From contig JAAYGP010000354.1 of NCBI GenBank assembly GCA_012727625.1, forward strand, positions 1 to 5,780: a stretch of DNA of 5,780 nt, in the 5' to 3' direction. A model generated the notes under the pieces. The model was not told where the DNA came from and did not search any database. It saw only the letters and a program-made list of their open reading frames with translations. This stretch comes from Clostridiaceae bacterium. Lineage in GTDB: Bacteria; Bacillota; Clostridia; DSM-8532. Below, piece after piece: positions 1 through 4,986 of the stretch; the stretch's first letter is position 1; each line of letters begins with the position of its first letter. Made by a program: the position numbers and the translations under genes.

Positions 1-249
1 CCATGTTCTATTATACCATATATAGCACAATTTGGCCAGGTTTTATGTCAAGTTTATCCCGAAGAATTTTCACTCTTCATTGCTGTATTGGAGTATTGGC
101 TTATAAGACCTGATGAAAAAACAATAATGGTTTTTGCCCTTGACAAAGATAAAAAGTACGGGCGTCCTGAAGTATATTCTCATAAAGACACAATAAAATC
201 GAGTGTTTTTAGAGAACTTGAAATTAATCTTCATGAGGTACTTGTGTGA
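1..249 (+). CDS. Uma2 family (DUF820) endonuclease-like protein, C-terminal fragment
   Basis: The frame is open from the first base to a TGA at 247-249 and gives 82 residues, with the start outside the window. The last 55 or so residues match the end of Uma2/DUF820 proteins as I know them: LEYWLIRPDEKTIMVF, then a KKYGRPEVYS segment and a final SVFRELEINLHEV strand-helix. Uma2 proteins have a PD-(D/E)XK nuclease-like fold and are usually 180-200 residues; their cellular role is poorly known. The first 20 or so residues do not resemble the family, where a PDLVVEILSPST-type motif with catalytic residues is expected. The stretch before LEYW also seems to lack one residue of the usual GVxEYW motif. 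The gene may therefore be decayed or rearranged just upstream of this fragment. Family call fairly sure; intactness doubtful. Confidence 0.65.
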   Translation, partial: PCSIIPYIAQFGQVLCQVYPEEFSLFIAVLEYWLIRPDEKTIMVFALDKDKKYGRPEVYSHKDTIKSSVFRELEINLHEVLV

Positions 250-528
250 GATGCTTGTGCATATATACCGCATACCACACATGGTATACCCTGTCAATAC
301 CTTTTGCGTAAACAGTCCTTTTTCATGTAAAAACGGTCAAAAAACCTTTTTAAACATAAAAACAGACAGTTTATGCAATTTGTATTTACAAAATTAACCG
401 GATTCCAGTATAATGAAAACCAGAAAGATATGTTCACTCAAATCATTACATCAAATTATATTTTACATTCACAGGAAAATGCAAATCATGTTGAATAAAG
501 ATCTGATAAGGTGCTGCCACTAAGGTAA
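250..528. other. intergenic region without a convincing gene
   Basis: This AT-rich stretch lies between the Uma2 stop and the first protease codons. A short open frame at 373-498 (+) could encode about 41 residues (beginning MQFVFTKLTG), but it has no ribosome-binding site and no family I recognise. No sequence resembling the missing protease N-terminus (the Asp motif, or the HGTHVAG-type His motif) was found in any + frame here. A small inverted repeat, ATACCA/TGGTAT, lies at 272-287. The stop TAA at 526-528 closes the protease frame on its 5' side. Confidence 0.5.
385..414 (+). promoter_or_regulatory. possible sigma-A-type promoter
   Basis: TTTACA at 385-390 and TATAAT at 409-414 are separated by 18 bases. 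The -10 box is perfect and the -35 box matches TTGACA at five of six positions. It points towards the protease and lipoprotein cluster. In DNA this AT-rich such a match can arise by chance, and it overlaps a small unassigned open frame, so it is only a candidate. Confidence 0.3.
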
Positions 529-615
529 GATTTAGCTGCTATTTATAATAATGAAATAACTCCGGATATTTTAAGAAAACATATTGAAATACCTCAGCAG
601 TATTGGACACCATTT

Positions 616-2235
616 ATGAAACGGTTGATAAACAATGGATATGATTTTATTTTTGTGCAATCAGCAGGAAATTATAATATTGATGCAAAATATAATAATT
701 ATATGTGTTCCATAAACGATGGAGAAATCAATAAAAGAATTTTAATTGTTGGTAATGTAAAAAATAAAGTTACATGGCCTTTAGGGAATCATAAGGGTTA
801 TGATAAAAATGTGGATTCAAATTACGGCGATAGAGTAGATATACTTGCCCCAGGCACAAATATATTCAGCACGTATACTGAGTATGATGTTTTTTCTGAA
901 CAGACAATCTCTGATACATATGATTTCTCAACAGGCACATCGATGGCAGCGCCTCATGTTGCGGGTGTTGCAGCTATGGTATGGGCGGTTAATCCTGATT
1001 TGACGGGAAAACAAGTAAAAAATATAATAGTTGGTACCGCGGATAGACCTGTAACATACAAAAACGACGAAAAAGAGTCTGTGTTTTTCGGAAATATTTT
1101 AAATGCAGAAGCTGCGGTAGAAAGGGCAATAGGAGAACAAGCAGAAGAAAAGATACCTCCAAAAACATATGGCATATTGACCGGGAAAGTTACTGATGCA
1201 GTTGATAAAATTGGAATTGAAGATGCTTCAGTAATAGTGTATAAAAGAAAAGGAGATTCAAATTACTATGCTTTTTCGTCAACATATGAAGATGGTTCAT
1301 ATGAGTTATACCTTGAACCTGGTGATTATTATATTCTTATTGAAAAGGACGGATACATATCTACATATGCACACACAAATGTTCAGGAAGGCTTGACAAC
1401 ATATAATCCTGAATTAAAAGTTATTGATGAAGAACATAGTGGGAAAGGAACAGTAACAGGCGTAATTACTAATGCTCTTGATGGTCGTGGTGTTGAAGGC
1501 TTAACAATAAAATTTCGTGAAGGTATCAATACCACATCGGGTGAAGTTGTTAAAGAAGCTACAACGGATTCATATGGTATATATGAGGTTCAATTGGATG
1601 CGGGAAGTTACACTGGAGAGATATCAGGAGAAGGTTTCATAACAGCATATTTCTATGCTGTTTCGATAGGTGGATTATTTAATAACGGTCAAAACGGTGT
1701 AATATCTCCAATAATACCAGAAGGTCAGACGAGAATTGTTCTTACTTGGGGTGAATATCCGAGAGACTTGGATTCCCATTTGACAGGACCAAGTGTTAAC
1801 GGACGTTTTCATGTATACTACGGAAATAAGACATATTATCAGGACGGGGAGAAATATGTTGATCTGGATCGCGATGATGTAAGTAGTTATGGCCCAGAAA
1901 CTACAACAATTTACAATCAAACTGAAGGGTTATATAGGTTTTATATTCATGATTACACAAACAGAAATAATACTGGTAGCAAAAATCTTTCACTATCAGG
2001 AGCAGAAGTCAGAGTATATCTTGGCAGTAATCTAATAGCGGTTTTTTCGGTACCCAGCGATGAGGTAGGAACAGTATGGACAGTGTTTGAAATAGAGGGA
2101 GATAGAATCATTCCGGTTAATACTTTTTCAAATGAATTGAATCTCAATAACATTAGAAGCTTAAACACAATGGATAAAATGAGAACGGAAGACATGGAAT
2201 TATTTTTAGATTTACCTGAAAAAAATATAGAGTAA
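616..2235 (+). CDS. S8 (subtilisin-like) serine protease with two carboxypeptidase-regulatory-like domains and a YfaP-like domain, 5'-truncated
   Basis: From the ATG at 616 the product is 539 residues. The FVQSAGN motif carries the oxyanion-hole Asn (residue 19), and GTSMAAPHVAG carries the nucleophilic Ser (residue 109, codon 940-942). Two beta-sandwich carboxypeptidase-regulatory-like repeats follow, at about residues 184-270 (TGKVTDA, DGSYELYLEPGDYYI) and 278-365 (VTGVITNALDGRG, YEVQLDAGSYTGEI). Residues 369-495 resemble YfaP/DUF2135 (LTWGEYPRDLDSHLTGP, GLYRFYIHDYTN), followed by a charged tail ending ELFLDLPEKN. The ATG at 616 is not the native start: there is no ribosome-binding site, and homologous-looking coding (EITPDILRKHIEIPQQYW) continues in frame back to a stop at 526-528. 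The catalytic Asp and His and any signal peptide are missing, so the encoded fragment should not be an active S8 protease. The family is normally secreted. A lipoprotein array follows on the same strand. Family call sure; whether the gene still works is not. Confidence 0.88.
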   Translation: MKRLINNGYDFIFVQSAGNYNIDAKYNNYMCSINDGEINKRILIVGNVKNKVTWPLGNHKGYDKNVDSNYGDRVDILAPGTNIFSTYTEYDVFSEQTISDTYDFSTGTSMAAPHVAGVAAMVWAVNPDLTGKQVKNIIVGTADRPVTYKNDEKESVFFGNILNAEAAVERAIGEQAEEKIPPKTYGILTGKVTDAVDKIGIEDASVIVYKRKGDSNYYAFSSTYEDGSYELYLEPGDYYILIEKDGYISTYAHTNVQEGLTTYNPELKVIDEEHSGKGTVTGVITNALDGRGVEGLTIKFREGINTTSGEVVKEATTDSYGIYEVQLDAGSYTGEISGEGFITAYFYAVSIGGLFNNGQNGVISPIIPEGQTRIVLTWGEYPRDLDSHLTGPSVNGRFHVYYGNKTYYQDGEKYVDLDRDDVSSYGPETTTIYNQTEGLYRFYIHDYTNRNNTGSKNLSLSGAEVRVYLGSNLIAVFSVPSDEVGTVWTVFEIEGDRIIPVNTFSNELNLNNIRSLNTMDKMRTEDMELFLDLPEKNIE

Positions 2236-2252
2236 ATATAATACAAAATGTA

Positions 2253-2282
2253 CCTGCAGGATAGCAATAGCTATCCTGCAGG
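2253..2282 (+). terminator. perfect 13-bp hairpin after the protease (terminator or intercistronic element)
   Basis: CCTGCAGGATAGC (2253-2265) and its exact reverse complement (2270-2282) enclose the 4-base loop AATA. It begins 17 bases after the protease stop and ends 29 bases before the TTG start of lipoprotein copy 1. There is no U-run after it on the + strand, so it is not a textbook intrinsic terminator. It could instead attenuate read-through or stabilise a processed mRNA end. An unrelated-sequence hairpin sits at the same place in the duplicated unit (3729-3766). Confidence 0.5.
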
Positions 2283-2311
2283 ACTAAACTTTAAAAGGGG
2301 TGTGAGGTGTA

Positions 2312-2830
2312 TTGAAAAATAAAAAGCGTGTTTCCATAATGCTGGGTATTTGTCTTCTCATTGGAATAGTAGGATGTGGGTGTTCAAAACCTGATGAAAA
2401 TGAGTTAGTTGTATCAGAGCCCTATTCTATATTACTGTATTTCGAAAAGATACATTCGGGTGAAAGACTGGAGAAGCGCATATTTGAAGCAGATACAAAA
2501 GGACAATTTGATAGACTGGTAAAAAAATATAAAATACATTATAAGCAAAAAGACTGCATACATGAGTTTAACAAAGAATTTTTTAAAAACAATAAAGTTT
2601 ATATTATACACAGGAATTTTTTGGATAACATTGCTGATAGCAGATATAAGATAGAAAGAAATAATGATATTATTGAAATAGTGATTTACGAGTCGTTTTA
2701 TCAAATAGCTCCTTTTGAATCAAAAATAAACTCTAATGGTGATCTTATCGTTGTAAGCAAGGAGTTTGCGAAAGATGTTAAAGAAGTAACGATTGAGTAT
2801 AAGGGATACAATGAATATGACGAAGAGTAG
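2312..2830 (+). CDS. putative lipoprotein, array copy 1
   Basis: This 172-residue protein has a type II signal peptide: a basic start (KNKKR), a hydrophobic core (LGICLLIGIV) and a lipobox IVGC with the lipidated Cys at residue 22. Export and membrane anchoring are therefore expected. The start is TTG; an in-frame TGA at 2303-2305 excludes anything upstream. AGGGG at 2296-2300 lies 11 bases before it, and the same TTG position is kept in the other copies. The mature part has EADTKGQFDRLVKKYKI at about residues 59-75, FNKEFFKNNKVYIIH at about 85-99, a variable stretch, and DLIVVSKEFAKDVKEV near the C-terminus. I do not recognise a named family with confidence. The pattern of a FF-NK-VYII strand followed by a DIIEIVI strand faintly recalls small clostridial PrcB-like lipoproteins, but this is weak. 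Intact. Confidence 0.8.
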   Translation: MKNKKRVSIMLGICLLIGIVGCGCSKPDENELVVSEPYSILLYFEKIHSGERLEKRIFEADTKGQFDRLVKKYKIHYKQKDCIHEFNKEFFKNNKVYIIHRNFLDNIADSRYKIERNNDIIEIVIYESFYQIAPFESKINSNGDLIVVSKEFAKDVKEVTIEYKGYNEYDEE

Positions 2831-2963
2831 GCTTCAACGTTAAGAAGTAAATTGATTCCGTTTCTTAACGAACAAAGGCTCTAACTGACTAAAATGTTTG
2901 TTTCTCAATGCCATTGTTTCAACGCTGTAGTAGCAAGGAAAATGTCCGGGAGTGTGATGTGTT
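2831..2963 (+). repeat. duplicated intergenic spacer, copy A
   Basis: These 133 bases between lipoprotein copies 1 and 2 are clearly related to the spacer at 4508-4644. Shared blocks include GCTT at the start, AAATTGAT, ACTGA(C/T)TAAAATGTTTGTTTC, TGCCATTG and TAGCAAGG, in the same order. No open frame or promoter is obvious. It shows that the duplicated segment included non-coding DNA and both flanking gene ends. Confidence 0.75.
2838..2870 (+). terminator. 9-bp inverted repeat after lipoprotein copy 1
   Basis: CGTTAAGAA (2838-2846) and TTCTTAACG (2862-2870) form a perfect 9-bp stem with a 15-base loop, starting eight bases after the copy 1 stop. It is AT-rich and has no following U-run, so it would be a weak terminator at best. 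The equivalent place in the duplicated spacer (after 4507) no longer keeps the pairing. Confidence 0.3.
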
Positions 2964-3460
2964 TTGAAAAAAAGAAAAATTATTTTAATAATACTGGGTA
3001 TTTGTCTTCTGATTGGAATAATTGGCTGCGGATATTCTAAATCTGCTGAAAATGAGGTAGTAGTATCTGAACCGTACTCTATAAGACTATATTTCGAAAA
3101 AAGCATTCTGGAAAATTGCTGGAAATGCGTGTTTTTGAAGCAGATACAAAAGGACAATTTGATAAGTTGGTAAACAAATACAAAATACGTTATGATCAAT
3201 ATGCTTACCTTTACAGCTTTGACAAAGAGTTTTTTAGGAATAATAAAGTTTATATTGTTCATAACAATTCATATGGTGCCGATACGAAAATACTCAGCTA
3301 TAGTGTAATTAATGAGAATGATATAATACATATAACGTTCTTTACAGCAATACCTTCATTGCAGACAGACAATATAAAGGAAGGCTACCATGGCGATTTG
3401 ATAGTTGTAAGCAAGGAGTTTGCAAAAGATGCTAAAGAAGTAGTAGTTGAGTACAATTAA
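2964..3460 (+). pseudogene. putative lipoprotein, array copy 2, frameshifted in a poly-A run
   Basis: The reading frame begins at TTG 2964 with a signal peptide and lipobox (IIGC, Cys at residue 22) and follows the family to YSIRLYFEK. It then shifts. The family sequence (LEMRVFEADTKGQFDKLVNKYKIRYDQYAY, here listed by key blocks: LEMRVFEAD, KGQFDKLVNKYK, YDQYAY) continues in the next frame to TAA at 3458-3460. The break is an A-run of six at 3097-3102; the matching run in copy 4 has seven and in copy 3 eight, both in frame. Unshifted translation ends at 3171-3173 with an unrelated tail after about 69 residues. The downstream half has no decay of its own and ends with DLIVVSKEFAKDAKEV. GGGAG at 2948-2952 is the ribosome-binding site, 11 bases from TTG. 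Recent mutation, phase-variable slippage or a sequencing error are all possible. Confidence 0.8.
3097..3102 (+). other. homopolymer A tract at the frameshift site of lipoprotein copy 2
   Basis: Six A's follow TTTCG here. Copy 4 has TTTTG followed by seven A's and copy 3 has TTTCG followed by eight; in both of those the Glu-Lys-Lys-His codons read correctly. Adding one A would restore the full-length frame of copy 2, so this is the exact site of the one-base lesion. Confidence 0.8.
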
Positions 3461-3514
3461 GAATTTACAAAGTAGTTCTTAAGGATTGGAGCTATCAATA
3501 ATGGTTTAAAGAGA

Positions 3515-3715
3515 GTGATGTATTTTGAAGTACCCAGCGATGAAGCAGGAACAGTATGGACAGTGTTTGAAATTGAGGGTGATAAAATTATTCCTGTTAA
3601 TTCTTTCTTAAATGTATCAAATCCGAGTATCATTAGAAGCTTAGACACGTCGAATGAATTGAGAATGGAAGATATTGAGTTATTTTTGGATTTGCCTGAA
3701 AAGGGTTTAAAATAA
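3515..3715 (+). pseudogene. detached duplicate of the S8 protease C-terminal tail
   Basis: The frame from 3530 to the stop at 3713-3715 is a gap-free duplicate of the protease end (2050-2235), both 186 bases. By hand count about 42 of 61 residues are identical, including VPSDE, GTVWTVFEIEGD, IIPVN and ELFLDLPEK. Only the last strand of the YfaP-like domain and the tail are present, so it cannot be a protease. A short protein of about 65 residues could be made from GTG 3515 or ATG 3518, with a weak AAAGAG site before it. The sequence just upstream (GAGAGTGATGTATTTTGAA) resembles the leader of the lipoprotein genes (GGAGTGTGATGTGTTTTGAA at 2950-2969), so the fragment seems to have been joined to a lipoprotein-type start. 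Most likely a by-product of tandem duplication. Confidence 0.75.
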
Positions 3716-3728
3716 TTGCACTGCAAAC

Positions 3729-3766
3729 ATGCCGGGCAGAATGGAATTAGTTATACTGCCCGGCAT
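3729..3766 (+). terminator. 11-bp hairpin after the protease-tail duplicate
   Basis: ATGCCGGGCAG (3729-3739) pairs exactly with CTGCCCGGCAT (3756-3766), with a 16-base loop. It starts 13 bases after the stop of the protease-tail fragment and ends 24 bases before the ATG of lipoprotein copy 3. It is GC-rich in AT-rich DNA, but no U-run follows. It occupies the same position as the hairpin at 2253-2282 while sharing no stem sequence with it. Confidence 0.5.
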
Positions 3767-3790
3767 AGATTTAAATAGGGAGTGTGAGGT

Positions 3791-4309
3791 ATGTTGAAAA
3801 ACAGAAATTGTATTTCCTTAATACTGGGCATTTGCCTTCTCTTTGGAGCAATTTGTTGTGGATGTTCGAAATCAAATGAAAACGAAGTTATTGTATCTGA
3901 ACCGTACTCTATAAGGCTATATTTCGAAAAAAAACATTCAGATGAACGGTTAGAAAGGCGTTTGTTTGAGGCAAATACAAAAGGACAATTTGACAGGCTT
4001 ATAAAAAAATATAAGATTCATTATGACCAAAACGACTGCATATATGAGTTTGATAAGGAATTTTTTAAAAACAATAAAGTTTATATAATACACAACAGCT
4101 ATTACTATGATCTCATAAAAAGAAAGTACAGAGTTGAAAAAAATGACAACGATATTGTTATATCAATATACGAGATGTACACCATGTATACAACTGGTGA
4201 AGTAAAAAAAGGATACCATGGTGATCTTTTAGCTGTAAGCAAAGAGTTTGCAAAAGATGTAAAGGAAGTAATATTTCAGTATAAGGAATATGATGAATAT
4301 AATGAATAA
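3791..4309 (+). CDS. putative lipoprotein, array copy 3
   Basis: This intact 172-residue paralogue has the same length as copy 1 and is strongly similar to it across the first 95 residues (SEPYSIRLYFEKKHS, TKGQFDRLIKKYKIHYDQ, EFDKEFFKNNKVYIIHN) and near the end (SKEFAKDVKEV). Residues about 98-140 differ almost completely from copies 1 and 2. The signal peptide has a basic start and a hydrophobic core, but the lipobox is odd: AICC, with Cys instead of Gly at the -1 position before the presumed lipidated Cys23. Processing may be weaker, though Cys25 is also nearby. The start could be ATG 3791 (8 bases after GGGAG) or the next codon, TTG 3794, which is the position used by copies 1 and 2. Function unknown; an extracytoplasmic partner of the protease is only inferred. 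Confidence 0.8.
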   Translation: MLKNRNCISLILGICLLFGAICCGCSKSNENEVIVSEPYSIRLYFEKKHSDERLERRLFEANTKGQFDRLIKKYKIHYDQNDCIYEFDKEFFKNNKVYIIHNSYYYDLIKRKYRVEKNDNDIVISIYEMYTMYTTGEVKKGYHGDLLAVSKEFAKDVKEVIFQYKEYDEYNE

Positions 4310-4381
4310 TTAAGAATAAGGGGAGTGAATATTCTTTAGTGTAAATGGAATAATCCGCTATTAAATTGTTAATACTTATGA

Positions 4382-4507
4382 GGCAGCATAAACCGGAATA
4401 CGCAAGGATATCATGGTGATCTTGTAGCTGTAAGTAAAGAGTTTGCGAAAGATGTTAAAGAAGTAACATTTCAATACAAGGGATATGATGAATATGACGA
4501 AGAGTAG
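4382..4507 (+). pseudogene. C-terminal remnant of a further lipoprotein copy
   Basis: From about 4406 to TAG at 4505-4507 the frame reads GYHGDLVAVSKEFAKDVKEV and then TFQYKGYDEYDEE, which is the end of the lipoprotein family. The in-frame stop upstream is at 4379-4381, and only a short unrelated-looking stretch precedes the match, so signal peptide and core are absent. A leader-like GGGGAGTGAATATT at 4320-4333 may be what remains of its start region, with the middle deleted. The ending DEYDEE and the spacer that follows match copy 1, while TFQYK is closer to copy 3. Untranslated debris is the simplest reading. This entry also accounts for the otherwise gene-free interval 4310-4644. Confidence 0.75.
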
Positions 4508-4644
4508 GCTTTAATGCGAAGAAGCAAATTGATGTCTCTTTTTTAAAAGAACAAAAAATAGCACCAACTGATTAAAATGTTTGTTTCCCAGTGCCATTGC
4601 TTCAACACAGTAATAGCAAGGGGAATGTTGGAGGAGTGTGAGGT
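4508..4644 (+). repeat. duplicated intergenic spacer, copy B
   Basis: This is the counterpart of 2831-2963, lying between the C-terminal remnant and lipoprotein copy 4. The two share gene-end, spacer and gene-start blocks in the same order. Copy B has lost the 9-bp inverted repeat seen in copy A and ends with the ribosome-binding site GGAGG (4630-4634). Confidence 0.75.
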
Positions 4645-4899
4645 ATGTTGAAAAACAGAAAGAGTATTATAGTATTATTAGGTATTTACTTTTTCATTGG
4701 AATGATTGGCTGCGGATGCTCTAAATCAAATGAAAGAGAAGTTATCGTATCTGAACCGTATTCAATGAGACTTTCTTTTGAAAAAAAGCATTCTGGAAAA
4801 TTGCCGGAAATACGTGTTTTTGAAGCAGATACAAAAGGACAATTTGATAGGTTGGTAAACAAATACAAAATACGTTATGATCAATATGCTTACCGCTAA
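4645..4899 (+). pseudogene. putative lipoprotein, array copy 4, 3'-truncated
   Basis: This copy has 84 residues from ATG 4645 (or TTG 4648, the position used by copies 1 and 2), preceded by GGAGG. The signal peptide and lipobox (MIGC, Cys23) are normal, and the sequence follows the family through SEPYSMRLSFEKKHSGK, VFEADTKGQFDRLVNKY and YDQYAY. It then stops at TAA 4897-4899. It is closest to copy 2: the DNA GATCAATATGCTTACC is identical, and the similarity ends right after it, at about 4894. The second half, with the FF-NK-VYII strand and the SKEFAKD end, is gone. The cut lies a few bases from a hairpin and the end of a flotillin gene on the other strand, so a rearrangement probably removed or displaced the rest. 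The short lipoprotein could still be made, but is unlikely to fold like the family. Confidence 0.75.
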
Positions 4900-4905
4900 A
4901 CTATA

Positions 4906-4937
4906 GTCAAAGCCTAGGCTTATGCCTAGACTTTGAC
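4906..4937 (-). terminator. hairpin downstream of the flotillin fragment
   Basis: The arms 4906-4919 and 4924-4937 form a 14-bp stem with a 4-base loop. On the + strand one pair is a C-A mismatch (4913/4930), but in RNA copied from the - strand this becomes a G-U pair and the stem is unbroken. The hairpin therefore fits a transcript from the - strand flotillin gene, whose stop is 50 bases away. No strong U-run follows. The direct repeat AACTATA flanks it (4899-4905 and 4941-4947). Confidence 0.45.
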
Positions 4938-4986
4938 AGTAACTATAATTCTAACTTTAATTTTAACTAAGACCTAAATCTAACCT

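Larger units (their letters stand above)
2050..3460 (+). repeat. tandem duplication, unit A
   Basis: Unit A contains, in order, the protease C-terminus (2050-2235), a hairpin, lipoprotein copy 1, a spacer and lipoprotein copy 2. Unit B (3530-4894) repeats the same order. The offset is 1480 bases at the protease tail and about 1680 at copies 2 and 4; the difference of about 200 is the 198 bases from 4310 to 4507 that hold the extra remnant. Confidence 0.7.
3530..4894 (+). repeat. tandem duplication, unit B
   Basis: Unit B contains the protease-tail duplicate (3530-3715), a hairpin, lipoprotein copy 3, the extra C-terminal remnant, the second spacer and truncated copy 4. Divergence from unit A is considerable at the DNA level, so the duplication is not recent, apart from near-identical patches between copies 2 and 4. 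Confidence 0.7.

Noticed and set aside
272..287. ATACCA/TGGTAT inverted repeat as an operator
   Set aside because: Only 6 bp in AT-rich DNA with no adjacent gene start; chance is likely.
70..297. Open frame on the - strand
   Set aside because: It lies opposite the Uma2-like coding frame, has low-complexity hydrophobic content and matches no family.
203..397. 64-residue + strand frame beginning inside the Uma2 end
   Set aside because: It is out of frame with the Uma2 match, has no ribosome-binding site and looks like shadow translation running into intergenic DNA.
2840..3262. 140-residue - strand frame across copies 1-2 spacer
   Set aside because: It runs antisense to lipoprotein coding and the duplicated spacer; its composition is that of a reverse-complemented AT-rich gene.
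2312..4899. CRISPR array or phage tail-type repeats
   Set aside because: The repeats are whole genes and spacers of hundreds of bases with diverged sequence, not short identical repeats.
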